A DNA stretch of 64,000 nt from Bacillota bacterium (GTDB lineage Bacteria > Bacillota_A > Clostridia > Lachnospirales > Lachnospiraceae): the NCBI GenBank assembly GCA_023407175.1, contig JAEYMU010000004.1, forward strand, positions 1 through 64,000, written 5' to 3'. Under the pieces are notes generated by a model, which had not been told where the DNA came from, did no database searches, and was given only the letters and a program-made list of their open reading frames with translations. Made by a program: the position numbers and the translations under genes. The stretch's first letter is position 1. Every line of letters begins with the position of its first letter. Below, one piece after another: positions 44,278 through 52,942 of the stretch.

Positions 44278-45732
44278 CTATATAACCGTGTTACCGCGTA
44301 CTATCTTGGATAATCTGTTTACTCCAAATAGCAGGACAACACTTACGATTGATTTACACATACCGACTACAGTTGACAATGGAATCTTACCTTTATCAAT
44401 ACCAATGTTATATACGTAAAGGTCAAGCACCTCGATCGGTCCCTTATTGATGGCGTTCTGGAACACCAGATACTGTTCCAGACCGTTGCTTAGAATACCT
44501 GCAACACCCAGAATGAACAATACCAGGAAGGTCGGTATCAGGCCGGGCACTGTTACATGCCACATCCTCTGGAAGCGTCCGGCACCGTCTACTGTCGCAG
44601 CCTCATACAGCTGCTGGTCGATACCCGTGATACCCGCAATATAGATAATGGCGCTCCAGCCAACACCCTTCCACATACCCCAGGCAAACATCTTAAGCCA
44701 GATATTCTCCCCTGACATCAGAAAATTGACTGCTGTTCCGCCGTTTGCCTGAATCATTTGACTGATGAGGCCATCCGATGCAAAAATAACACAGGCTACA
44801 GAATATACCAAAACCCAGCTGATAAAGTTCGGAATGGTGGTAAAGGTCTGAATGAACCGGCGAAGTCTTAAATTCTTTACTTCGCACAAGAAGATTGCAA
44901 AAGCCATAGGAACCCAGCTAAAGAACAGACCCAGACCGCTCATTGCAAAGGTATTGATCATAACTCTGACAATATCCGCCCTTGTAGCTTTATTCTGAAA
45001 CAGGTATGTGAACCATTTAAAGCCTACAAACTTATCCCAGGATAATTCCTCACCTGCTTTATAGTTGAAAAATGCATATCTCCAGCCCCACAGGGTAAGA
45101 TAAGAGAACAGAAAGGTAAGTACAACAAAGGGTAAAATCAAAAGAAATAATTTATATTTTTGTTCCAGCTCATATACATCTTCCTTACCCGGCCTTGGCT
45201 GCACCAGTAAAAGAATTATGGATAACAAAGCAACGGCGATTATAATAGCCCCAACAACAAAATATCCAAAAGGAAATTCCGGCAATACTTTATCCGGCCT
45301 GGATGTCTGTGCAAGTTGGCTATAGGCAAGTGCAATGCCGCCAAACCCAATAGCGCTTACACCGCATCCGATTAAGGCCAGCTTATTCCCTAATCTTCTT
45401 AATTTAAGTGAGCCTAAGGACATACAACCACTCGCAACAGGTCCTACGAAGCCCAGACAGGCAATGATACTGGAAATAAAGAGAATAACAAAGCTTGAGT
45501 CCTCTATCCATCCTTGCATCGACGCTCTGATTGTATTCGCAGTAAGCGCAGAATAAGATACAGCTGAGGTAAATAGCGACATATTATCACTTACTAAACC
45601 GCAAACCTTTGCGGGATTGACTGCCGGAATAAATAGACTTGTGAATGCGACAACAATAACAAGCCGGTATAGATTTATCAATACTGCAGTTATTTTCGAA
45701 TTCACTGATTTTTCATGTTTCTCCGTGTACAT
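44278..45732 (-). CDS. Carbohydrate ABC transporter permease, LplB type, with N-terminal membrane extension
   Basis: 484 aa, about 170 residues longer than usual LplB/YteP permeases. The extension (residues 1-185) has about four hydrophobic segments, including VVAFTSLFIPAVNPAKVC, SSFVILFISSIIACLGFVG, and VVGAIIIAVALLSIILLLV. The normal permease (about 195-484) follows, starting KYKLFLLILPFVVLTFLFSY, with EAA loop YEAATVDGAGRFQRMWHVTV. GGAGG lies 6 nt before the ATG. It is first in the operon with the second permease, binding protein and YesL-like gene. The function of the extension is unknown; it could contact the YesM sensor (speculation). Confidence 0.9.
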   Translation of the reverse strand: MYTEKHEKSVNSKITAVLINLYRLVIVVAFTSLFIPAVNPAKVCGLVSDNMSLFTSAVSYSALTANTIRASMQGWIEDSSFVILFISSIIACLGFVGPVASGCMSLGSLKLRRLGNKLALIGCGVSAIGFGGIALAYSQLAQTSRPDKVLPEFPFGYFVVGAIIIAVALLSIILLLVQPRPGKEDVYELEQKYKLFLLILPFVVLTFLFSYLTLWGWRYAFFNYKAGEELSWDKFVGFKWFTYLFQNKATRADIVRVMINTFAMSGLGLFFSWVPMAFAIFLCEVKNLRLRRFIQTFTTIPNFISWVLVYSVACVIFASDGLISQMIQANGGTAVNFLMSGENIWLKMFAWGMWKGVGWSAIIYIAGITGIDQQLYEAATVDGAGRFQRMWHVTVPGLIPTFLVLFILGVAGILSNGLEQYLVFQNAINKGPIEVLDLYVYNIGIDKGKIPLSTVVGMCKSIVSVVLLFGVNRLSKIVRGNTVI

Positions 45733-45896
45733 AACTATCCTCCTAGTCAGAATTAAGACATTTCTTTACGATAACAATTATACACACGGGGGTCTCCCAT
45801 AGCTACCATCATTACTTGACATAAAATACAGTACTTATTTGTTCAAACTATACAATACAATTCCCATTCTGCTGCCTATCTAACCGGTTTTTTCAG

Positions 45897-47705
45897 CTAA
45901 TTTACTTCAAGATTGATTTTTAGGGGTATTGCAAGGGACACCTTCGTCCCCTTGCCAAGTTCACTGTCAATCTGTAATCCGTACTCCGGCCCGTAGCACA
46001 GACGAATTCTCTGGTTGATATTATAAAAGCCGATATTCCGATTTGAACTCAGATGAGGGGTGTTTATTTTGGTCCGCAGCTCTGTCAGCTTCTGCGGACT
46101 CATACCGCAGCCGTTATCTGATACTACAATCGAAAGTATTTCCTTTTGTGTGGTAAATACCTCAATTGTTATATGTCCCTGCTCCTCTGCCTCTTCTAAA
46201 CCATGAATGATTGCATTCTCGACAATCGGCTGGATTAACAGCGGAAGGATATCAACCTCCTCCGTATTCAGTCCTTCCTCAATGGAGAGTGTATAATCCG
46301 CCCGGTCGGCAAAGCGGAGCTTTTGAATCTGCAGGTAGGTTTCAATATACTCCAATTCATTTTTTAAGGTCGTGGATGAGGTTCCGGTATTCTCGAGCAC
46401 ATAGCGCATGGATTTACCCAGCAGTTTAATCGCTGTTGCAACATCCCTGTCTCCTGCCTTAAAGGCTTTCATTCGGATGGTCTCCAACGTATTATACAGA
46501 AAATGCGGATTAATCTGACTCGCCAGCACATCCATCTCAATCCGTTGCTGTGCATTCTGAAGGCGCTGAGAATTAATCCTTGCCTCATACATCTTGGCAT
46601 CCTTATCCTTGATTTTTGTAACCATGATCTGTAAATCCGAAAATGCCTGTGATATCTCATCATCACCCATAAGCTTTGCCGGCACATCATAATTTTCATT
46701 GCTGGCCCGGTGCATCGCCTCACGCAGAGTATCCACCCTGCCGGAAAAATGCACGGTAAAATACCGCATTAGTAAAAAAGGTATTACTGTAGCGGTAATA
46801 ATAATCAAAAGGCATAAGGATAAAATCTGATAGATATTATCATACGCCGAATTGTCCATATTGCAGACGTAGATACGGTTGTCTGTATTATATAATTCCT
46901 GTGTGGAAACAATGGTCATATATTTTTTATCCTGGATAATGATCTGGTTGGAATACTCATAGTATTTCGTATTATAATTGATATAAATCATGTCCGACAC
47001 ATCATACCAGAGACGGTCTGAGCAAAAGAAAATTCCTCCGTTATCAACATAGAGCAGCAGCTCAAAATCACTGTTAAATAACTGGCTTTTTAAATAATTC
47101 TCATTAATTTTTATGATGAGGACTGCCTTGCTGTTTTCATCCGAAAGATGCATCTGCCTTACCAGACACAGATTATAGTATGTGTTTCCGTAATCGTCCT
47201 TTCTCTGAATGGAGGCCCAGAATACACTCGACTGGTTAATCGCCTTCTTATACCAGTCCGCTGCCTCCACTGTTTCATCAACCTTTTTGATCTGCTTAAA
47301 ATTACTTACTGTAGGATTATCTGAATATACCTCAATGCTTTCAATCTCGGTGTAGTTATTCTTGTAGTCTGTAAGCTCATTGTATTCGGCAACAACTGTT
47401 TTAAACTCCCTCTGGGAAGAATATTCCGTAGAGAGAATATTCTGCAGCGTATCATCAAATACGATATTTTCGGACAGCGTATAAATCTGATTTGTAATCT
47501 CCAGCATAATTGTCTTAACACGGAAATTATTGGCCTCATTCAAATCCTGATGATAATTGATTAATAAGCGCTGCGTATTTAATACCAAAAAGGCCCCGAT
47601 ACAGGCCATCGGCAGAAAAAAGCCAAGCATATATATAATATTCAGCTGTTTTCTTAATTTGAGACCGCTTAATAGCTCCTGTAGTTTTTTTGACAGGTAT
47701 TTCAT
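45897..47705 (-). CDS. yesM: YesM-type sensor histidine kinase
   Basis: 602 aa. Two membrane helices (about 25-45 and 275-300) flank an extracytoplasmic sensor of about 230 residues. A HAMP-like linker follows, then the His_kinase domain with phospho-acceptor His in INPHFLYNTLETIRM and a GHKL ATPase (PLLIQPIVENAIIHG, SDNGCGMS, GFYNINQRI). ATG 47705 has GGGAGA 6 nt upstream. It lies upstream of the permease operon on the same strand and pairs with the YesN regulator at 39.1 kb. It senses an extracellular sugar or a binding protein. Confidence 0.92.
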   Translation of the reverse strand: MKYLSKKLQELLSGLKLRKQLNIIYMLGFFLPMACIGAFLVLNTQRLLINYHQDLNEANNFRVKTIMLEITNQIYTLSENIVFDDTLQNILSTEYSSQREFKTVVAEYNELTDYKNNYTEIESIEVYSDNPTVSNFKQIKKVDETVEAADWYKKAINQSSVFWASIQRKDDYGNTYYNLCLVRQMHLSDENSKAVLIIKINENYLKSQLFNSDFELLLYVDNGGIFFCSDRLWYDVSDMIYINYNTKYYEYSNQIIIQDKKYMTIVSTQELYNTDNRIYVCNMDNSAYDNIYQILSLCLLIIITATVIPFLLMRYFTVHFSGRVDTLREAMHRASNENYDVPAKLMGDDEISQAFSDLQIMVTKIKDKDAKMYEARINSQRLQNAQQRIEMDVLASQINPHFLYNTLETIRMKAFKAGDRDVATAIKLLGKSMRYVLENTGTSSTTLKNELEYIETYLQIQKLRFADRADYTLSIEEGLNTEEVDILPLLIQPIVENAIIHGLEEAEEQGHITIEVFTTQKEILSIVVSDNGCGMSPQKLTELRTKINTPHLSSNRNIGFYNINQRIRLCYGPEYGLQIDSELGKGTKVSLAIPLKINLEVN

Positions 47706-47801
47706 TCGTATTCTCCCATCTGCATTATGCACCATTCCTTATAAATCTACAGCCCTATTATATATGATATCCTTTGAAATAACAATTGCGCAAATCCCTT
47801 A

Positions 47802-47838
47802 CTAAAACAGAGGACGAAGTCTACTCTTCGTCCTCTGT
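47802..47838 (-). terminator. Terminator after surface protein gene 47888
   Basis: Perfect 13-bp stem ACAGAGGACGAAG/CTTCGTCCTCTGT with a 6-nt loop, followed by TTTTAG on the minus strand. Confidence 0.85.
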
Positions 47839-47887
47839 GATAATTCAATCCTGATTTTCTTATCAAAATAAGTTTTCGTAAAACCTA

Positions 47888-48742
47888 CTATTTCTTCTTC
47901 TTTGTTGCAACAACTACAACTACAACAACGATCACCACTACTACTGCAATTACTGCGATAACGATCGGTACGATATTTCCGCTGTCACTGTCTGAAGAGG
48001 AATCATTTGTTGTATCTGCTGCTGTGGTAGGGGTTGCTGCTGCCGCTGCGGTAGGAGCTACCGTGGGCTGTGTTCCTTCATAGCCAAGGCCTTCAATTGT
48101 AAATTGTACTTCACATTTGCTGAAAGGCATCGGGTAACCGAATAATTCCTTTACATCATTATTCCAGTTGTTCTGGCAGAGAATCTTTACATACTCCTCA
48201 CTCTCAGGATCCAGAATAGCCTCATCAAAGGTATACTTTGTACTTCCGTCAAACTTAACCTTTACATTTGTAACCTTAATAGAATCACTTAAAGGAATAT
48301 TTGTGGATACAAATAATAAGCTGATGTGGGTTTCATCCTGTAAATCAGGATTCTCCAGAGTTACCGTATAGGTTCCGTCACCATCAACCGTAGCATCTGT
48401 GAAGGTTCCGTCGTACTCTGTTGTCTCAGTTCCGGATACGGAGCAGAGACCGTGTGTAAATTGGGGTGTACCAAAGCCATAGCTTGCATCATCATATGCA
48501 TTACGGAAAATCCAGAGCGTTGTGTCGGTCTGGAAGCCCATATATGCGCTGTAAGAACCGGAATAAGTTACCGGGCCGCCTGCTGCCTCTGTGGGGGCCA
48601 CAGTCGCATCTGCTGCTGCAGCGGTAGGTGCTACCGTCGGTGTTGCATCAGTGGTTGTTGCAAATGCACTGGCCGGCATCATGCCAATTAACATAGCCAA
48701 TGCAAATAAAATTGAAAGAATCGCTTTCCTTGTTCTTTTCAT
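47888..48742 (-). CDS. Secreted membrane-anchored protein with a GH5-tail-like domain
   Basis: 284 aa. Signal peptide (cleavage after SAFA), Thr/Pro/Ala-rich stretch (TPTVAPTAAAADATVAPTEA), one beta domain of about 150 residues, another Thr/Ala-rich linker, and a C-terminal Val-rich membrane anchor with KKKK tail. The domain has GDGTYTVTLENP, FVSTNIPLSDSIKVTNVKV and PFSKCEVQFTIEGLGYEG; the same strand pattern recurs at the C-terminus of the GH5 enzyme and in the protein at 54.5 kb. It could bind carbohydrate at the cell surface (inference). GGGAGG lies before the ATG. Confidence 0.8.
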   Translation of the reverse strand: MKRTRKAILSILFALAMLIGMMPASAFATTTDATPTVAPTAAAADATVAPTEAAGGPVTYSGSYSAYMGFQTDTTLWIFRNAYDDASYGFGTPQFTHGLCSVSGTETTEYDGTFTDATVDGDGTYTVTLENPDLQDETHISLLFVSTNIPLSDSIKVTNVKVKFDGSTKYTFDEAILDPESEEYVKILCQNNWNNDVKELFGYPMPFSKCEVQFTIEGLGYEGTQPTVAPTAAAAATPTTAADTTNDSSSDSDSGNIVPIVIAVIAVVVVIVVVVVVVATKKKK

Positions 48743-49010
48743 TGTTATTGTCCTCCCTTTATTTTCGCCTAAGAAAGGCTATTTTTACTACCTACAACAG
48801 ATAATTTACTATAAAAACTATTGTAATAAAACATACCCTTTTTCACATTTTATACATGAAAATTTTGACATGATTATACGGTAAGAATTAGAGAAAGTTG
48901 GCAGGTTTCTCTTGCTATTGCATTAATGGAATAACTTAATTCTATCAACAGATGGCTTCATTTGTTCTTGTCTCAAATATTTTTGCCAAATGGTATAAAC
49001 TTATTCAACC
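48743..49010. other. AT-rich intergenic stretch
   Basis: Contains the GGGAGG ribosome binding site region of the surface protein gene. I see no other convincing feature. Confidence 0.4.
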
Positions 49011-49146
49011 TCTGCCAAAATCCATCGCACCTTGTACCTAATTACTTCTTTTAATTTATATGCTGATTTTAAACAAATCTCTATCATATTTATACATTCG
49101 ATATTCCGCTTGGAATTAGTCAATAGATTTTTGAAACACTCAGGCA
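49011..49146 (-). pseudogene. Open reading continuation downstream of the interrupted gene
   Basis: In frame with the preceding TAG, the minus strand reads VSKNLLTNSKRNIECINMIE and IRYKVRWILAEVE to TAA at 49011. No start with ribosome binding site is evident. It could be a decayed gene end or a 41-aa gene from a TTG codon. Weak. Confidence 0.25.
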
Positions 49147-49485
49147 CTAATTACTGTCGTATTCACCATATTTTTTTATAAGCTTATAAAATACTATATT
49201 TGCCCATTTTCTAATTTTCTCTTTTGCTCTTTCATCTTTACTATTCAAGTAAGAGATTTCAATACCAATTCAATTATCAAAATTCCATTGAAGTTCTATT
49301 CCATCTAAACATGTAATGCTACTTGCTGATTCATAGAATCCCACAGAAGAATTTTTACATATAGCACCAAATTCTTTTGTATATATTTTTATGGCTTGAT
49401 TGAATTGATCATAATTATAAAATCCATCAAAGCAAATCTTAAATCTTTCATTATATGTAAATTCCTGCAATCTGTATTTTTTCAA
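49147..49485 (-). pseudogene. Immunity-like gene interrupted by an in-frame TGA
   Basis: TTG start with GGGGGG upstream. The frame codes 71 residues (KKYRLQEFTYNERFKICF... ending DGIELQWNFDN), then TGA at 49270-49272. It continues without shift for about 40 residues (IGIEISYLNSKDERAKEKIR, NIVFYKLIKKYGEYDSN) to TAG. The continuation has normal charged composition, so one nonsense change (for example TGG to TGA) is the simplest explanation. The size and neighbours suggest a small cytoplasmic immunity-type protein, but I do not recognise the family. Confidence 0.55.
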
Positions 49486-49523
49486 TTGAGAATCCCCCCA
49501 CCAGTTTCGATAAACCCATTTGC

Positions 49524-49958
49524 CTATTCAGTATAATAAATATGAAACCTCTTTTTGGAACTTTCATTCTGCTGACTTTGGCATATCCATTGAAAGAAAT
49601 CAACATCTTTTTCAAAAGACCATGCATCATAATCAGTAAAAGGTGTTATTTGATATGTTACATCTTCACAGGTTTTTCCTGCACAAATAAGCTGAAAGCT
49701 CCCGATTTTTTTCTCTAGGTGACGATGCGAAAATTCATAATCCATCTCAGAAAGATAGTATGTTTTTTCATTATGGAAAAATACAGGTCCTCTGGCTGAT
49801 CCCATAACACCATATATGTCCTCTCCAACTTTGGTAAAAAATCCTTTGTTCGTTTTAATATTTCCATCCTCGTCTTTTATCAGATAATATTGGGCATCAT
49901 CAATGTTATAAACACAAATTTTTTTTATATTTTCAATGTTTTTTACCCTTTTAACCAT
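49524..49958 (-). CDS. Immunity-like protein, paralog of 53664-54164
   Basis: 144 aa cytoplasmic protein, no signal. Core GFFTKVGEDIYGVMGSARGP followed by VFFHNEKTYYLSEMDYEF and a C-terminal DVDFFQWICQSQQNESSKKR. The protein at 53664-54164 shows the same order (GFYKNTDKGFIGVFASDIGP, VLFINQDTYALIKDDYDI, FRDFFVWMYKNKTDENFYRY), so they are distant paralogs. GAGGGG lies 11 nt upstream of the ATG. The array context suggests immunity function; this is inference. Confidence 0.6.
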   Translation of the reverse strand: MVKRVKNIENIKKICVYNIDDAQYYLIKDEDGNIKTNKGFFTKVGEDIYGVMGSARGPVFFHNEKTYYLSEMDYEFSHRHLEKKIGSFQLICAGKTCEDVTYQITPFTDYDAWSFEKDVDFFQWICQSQQNESSKKRFHIYYTE

Positions 49959-50036
49959 TTTAGACTATACCCCCTCATATGGTGTTAGCAAAGTGACAGT
50001 TGAAAATAATTTTAAATCGCATAGAATTCCCTGTTT

Positions 50037-50498
50037 CTACCAGACTCCTTTCTCAAAATTTTTATTTATTTTTCTCTGTATCTTCCTACAAAATTCAATA
50101 TTTGTTGCATTATCAAAATTATCATTAAGGAACTCTAATAATGAAATAATGTTTGCCAATTTATTGGCTGTTTCACCGAATTTACCAAATATGTCTTTCT
50201 CCCCCGTCTCAAACCTTATCATATTACGAATCCACCCAAGACTATATTGCTCCGGTCTTGATAACTCGCTATTTTCAAACCGTATACATACATCGGCAGT
50301 GTCCGAATACCTGCCATAATATATCTCTATCAGACAAGTATTTTTGTATGCATACTCTATTATGTATTCATCAATATTTATCATACTAAATCCTTTTTCC
50401 TCAAGAAATGAGGCTTTATTCCTTATGTCCCCTACATATTTTATTGATAGTCCGCCTCCTTTATCAAACACTCCCAGACTATTACATTTAACTACCAC
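50037..50498 (-). CDS. Hypothetical protein in immunity-like array
   Basis: Up to 153 aa if GTG at 50498 is used, which follows the stop of the upstream gene directly (TAAGTG). An ATG at 50384 with AAGGA 6 nt upstream would give 115 aa (INIDEYIIEYAYKNTCLIEI...). The extra N-terminal part (SIKYVGDIRNKASFLEEKGF) looks like real protein sequence, so the long form or a lost start is possible. No membrane segment. Family not recognised. Confidence 0.5.
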   Translation of the reverse strand: MVVKCNSLGVFDKGGGLSIKYVGDIRNKASFLEEKGFSMINIDEYIIEYAYKNTCLIEIYYGRYSDTADVCIRFENSELSRPEQYSLGWIRNMIRFETGEKDIFGKFGETANKLANIISLLEFLNDNFDNATNIEFCRKIQRKINKNFEKGVW

Positions 50499-50912
50499 TT
50501 ATGTTAGTTCACTACCATCGGGCAGAATAATGTCTGCATTATCACCACTTGCGTCAAAAAACCCCACATCATATTTTGGGGCAAGCTTTCGTACTAATTC
50601 GTAGGCTTCATTGGCAATAGACCACGAAAAAGCGGCATAAATTACATCTCGTCCAATACAATAGTCAACTGTATGTCTTTCTAAATTTTCATCTTCATCA
50701 AGGAGATCGGGGGCTGGTGCATACTCTCCATTCATAGGGGGGAATGTTTCTTTCATTTCCATAAACCAATTTTGCAATGCCGGAGAGGATACACTAATCG
50801 TCTGGTAGTCGTGTTCTTCCTCCCATTCGGCCTGCTTCTCATACCAAGCTAAAAACTCTTTCTTTGTTTTAGGAGCTTTCGTTTTTTCAAAAACCATTAA
50901 ATCATAACTCAT
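50499..50912 (-). CDS. Hypothetical protein in immunity-like array (starts MSYDLMVFEK)
   Basis: 137 aa, acidic, cytoplasmic. The sequence MSYDLMVFEKTKAPKTKKEF, SPALQNWFMEMKETFPPMNG and DYCIGRDVIYAAFSWSIA fits a widespread hypothetical family that I have seen as orphan genes beside polymorphic toxin loci; I cannot give a family name with certainty. GGGAAG lies 7 nt before the ATG. A 26-codon decayed frame (GDTFIDISQCEELRILINQG, then FLVQPH) ends 27 nt upstream and may be the tip of its toxin partner. Confidence 0.7.
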   Translation of the reverse strand: MSYDLMVFEKTKAPKTKKEFLAWYEKQAEWEEEHDYQTISVSSPALQNWFMEMKETFPPMNGEYAPAPDLLDEDENLERHTVDYCIGRDVIYAAFSWSIANEAYELVRKLAPKYDVGFFDASGDNADIILPDGSELT

Positions 50913-50938
50913 AGCTGTTCTTCCCTTTCTATATGTTT

Positions 50939-51019
50939 TTAGTGTGGTTGCACAAGAAAGCCTTGATTTATCAAAATTCTTAATTCTTCACATTGGCTTA
51001 TATCAATAAAAGTATCTCC
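50939..51019 (-). pseudogene. Short decayed reading frame, possible toxin C-terminus
   Basis: 26 codons GDTFIDISQCEELRILINQG + FLVQPH to TAA, bounded upstream by an in-frame stop. Its place, 27 nt before an immunity-like start, is where a toxin gene would end. Confidence 0.35.
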
Positions 51020-51048
51020 TTATAGACAGAGAAAAAGGCGTTTGAATT

Positions 51049-51612
51049 TTAAATTATTTCTTCTGATACTATTAATTCAACCTTATTTTGTATTTCTACT
51101 TCTGTCATATTAAGCAAATCAAGCTTTACCAATTTCAAGAGTATCCTTGTTGTTTGGGCGAATATAATCTTACTCGAGCCACATTCAGCATATGCTCCTA
51201 AGTTCATAATGATTTCTCCCGGCGGAAAGCCAATATCATTTAAAACTTTTACCGCACTATCCATAACATCTTGCCCATACTCTTCTGAGATGCCAATGAA
51301 TACTCTGTCATTTGGTTTAGACAGCACTATCATAGAACATCGCATCTGTGCACTGCTTACAGGTAAAGTTATCTTAGTAGTATCTTGATTATTATAATCT
51401 GGCCTAAATTCAAATCCCACCAAAGCATAATTACTGTTGTTTTTAGGAAGTGATAATTCAAATACTATTTGGTCTATCCCTGTTAGCTTTATACCTGATG
51501 AAGGAATGGTTCTCTCTATAACATTTATTGCTTTTGTATATATCAATTCTCCTATTTCGTTAATCCATAATCTGCATTTCCTATAATTGTTCAATTTTAT
51601 TAATAATATCAC
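51049..51612 (-). CDS. Hypothetical cytoplasmic protein in immunity-like array
   Basis: Up to 187 aa. Begins (GTG 51612, no ribosome binding site) LNNYRKCRLWINEIGELIYT. Includes FELSLPKNNSNYALVGFEFR, a stretch with QMRCSMIVLSKPNDRVFIGI and DIGFPPGEIIMNLGAYAECG. The start is not certain and the 5' part may be truncated, because the upstream gene ends only 17 nt away. No family recognised. AT-rich like its neighbours. Confidence 0.5.
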   Translation of the reverse strand: MILLIKLNNYRKCRLWINEIGELIYTKAINVIERTIPSSGIKLTGIDQIVFELSLPKNNSNYALVGFEFRPDYNNQDTTKITLPVSSAQMRCSMIVLSKPNDRVFIGISEEYGQDVMDSAVKVLNDIGFPPGEIIMNLGAYAECGSSKIIFAQTTRILLKLVKLDLLNMTEVEIQNKVELIVSEEII

Positions 51613-51629
51613 TATTGCATACCCCCAAA

Positions 51630-52277
51630 TTATATATGCTTTTTATATATTTCGGCATCTTCAATATATGAAATTCTTTTTATTTCATAATACATATCTT
51701 CAAACAATGCAATTAGTGTATCATCGTCTTTAATATAAAATTCATTGCCCGGAACATGAAATTTTTCAATTAAATTATCTGTTGAAATGTAAACATAAAC
51801 AAAATACTCACCATTTATTCCTATATCTCCAAGGGTAGGCATCTTATTGACATAACTATCCTTAAGGTTAGATATTGGTATAATAGCTATCGAATACTGT
51901 GGTTTTAGTATTTCATTTTGTCCCTCTATTTTAATTGCATCTCTGGTAAAGCTTATTTTCATTCCTATATACGCCTCGGCCTTTTCCAAATTCATCCCTG
52001 GTCTTGCATATACAACTTTAGTAACTTCCCATTGTCCAAAAAAAATCTTGTATTGCGTGTCTGAGGAATTCGCATCATTTTCATCATTTTTTTCAGCCTT
52101 TTCCTCATTAGATTTACCTACTTTTTCTGTTACTTCTATGTCATTCTGTTTTATCGTATTTATGTCTGTATGACCATTGTCAAAAACATGAATCCTAACG
52201 CTATAAAACACAAATAATATATTTTCTGTAACAAATATAAGCAATAATATATTCCGAAGTATTTTTTTCTCTTTCAT
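51630..52277 (-). CDS. Membrane-anchored hypothetical protein in immunity-like array
   Basis: 215 aa. N-terminal anchor (RNILLLIFVTENILFVFYSV), Asn/Glu/Lys-rich linker (45-75), then a beta-rich domain beginning FFGQWEVTKVVYARPG with later GMKISFTRDAIKIEGQ and YEIKRISYIEDAEIY. The layout resembles lipocalin-like 'G-x-W' proteins. GAGGTG upstream. Outside location would fit immunity to an envelope-acting toxin, which is inference only. Confidence 0.65.
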   Translation of the reverse strand: MKEKKILRNILLLIFVTENILFVFYSVRIHVFDNGHTDINTIKQNDIEVTEKVGKSNEEKAEKNDENDANSSDTQYKIFFGQWEVTKVVYARPGMNLEKAEAYIGMKISFTRDAIKIEGQNEILKPQYSIAIIPISNLKDSYVNKMPTLGDIGINGEYFVYVYISTDNLIEKFHVPGNEFYIKDDDTLIALFEDMYYEIKRISYIEDAEIYKKHI

Positions 52278-52355
52278 TAAGTAAACACCTCATTTCCTAT
52301 CATAAGATACTGTTGATACTCAGGACAATATGATTCGATGACAAATAGATGTTTT
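52278..52355 (-). pseudogene. Short decayed reading frame upstream of anchored protein gene
   Basis: 25 codons (KHLFVIESYCPEYQQYLMIG + NEVFT) to TAA, whose stop immediately precedes the next ATG. Possible 3' tip of a lost upstream gene. Low certainty. Confidence 0.3.
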
Positions 52356-52363
52356 TAAACTAT

Positions 52364-52699
52364 CTATTTTGTTGCTCCGCTACCGATAATTTTACCGTTA
52401 ACAGGATCAACGGTATATGTTACCCCATTGAAGTTTGTCACAATTATCTGTTCTAATTCAGTTATTCTGATTCCTACATAAGACACATCATTTACAGCGC
52501 TATAAACCTCTGCTACATCTTGAATTTGCCATACAATTTGAGCTTGGGAATTCACTGCGTAGACATTATTAACTGTCGGAGCATCTATAAGGACTATGTA
52601 ATAGTTTCCGCATATCTTTATATTTTCGACCGGATATGAAAATTCAATTTTATTACTTCCTATAAACAGATTATTCTTCTCTATTCTGAACTCGCTCAT
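52364..52699 (-). CDS. Immunity-like protein, copy 1 of a repeated family
   Basis: 111 aa, beta-rich: FRIEKNNLFIGSNKIEFSY, NYYIVLIDAPTVNNVYAVNS, QAQIVWQIQDVAEVY, QIIVTNFNGVTYTVDPVNGK. Two more family members follow upstream: 52943-53287 (same plan, diverged) and the pseudogene 53347-53521 (near-identical 5' half). GGAGGGG lies before the ATG. A 59-codon toxin-like frame ends 11 nt upstream. These features fit an immunity protein preserved after loss of its toxin. Family name not known to me. Confidence 0.65.
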   Translation of the reverse strand: MSEFRIEKNNLFIGSNKIEFSYPVENIKICGNYYIVLIDAPTVNNVYAVNSQAQIVWQIQDVAEVYSAVNDVSYVGIRITELEQIIVTNFNGVTYTVDPVNGKIIGSGATK

Positions 52700-52710
52700 T
52701 ACATCCCCTC

Positions 52711-52890
52711 CTAGTCTAAAGATCTTGCATTAAAAAACCTCTCACCCATATTTTGTTGTCCCATCATATCTAACTGTATTCCTCCGCCATTTCCCCATCC
52801 TGATATTGGATTAGCTTCACCAATTCTAAACTTTCTTTCAGCAGGAATTTCCACATCTGCCTGGAGTACACGGTAGATTTGTATAGTGTC
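52711..52890 (-). pseudogene. 3' tip of a polymorphic-toxin-like gene
   Basis: The minus strand reads 59 codons to TAG: QIYRVLQADVEIPAERKFRI, GEANPISGWGNGGGIQLDMM, GERFFNARSLD. The pattern YRV..-(G/N)P.sGWGnGGGiQ is like the end of secreted toxin or ADP-ribosyl/NAD-glycohydrolase-type C-terminal domains (a G-rich GGGIQ turn also occurs in TNT domains); exact family unassigned. A TAA lies just upstream in frame and no start is left. It precedes immunity-like copy 1 by 11 nt. Confidence 0.5.
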
Positions 52891-52942
52891 TTATATTTAC
52901 CCACCAATCATTTACTTTGGCCACATTCTACAGCATTTATAA

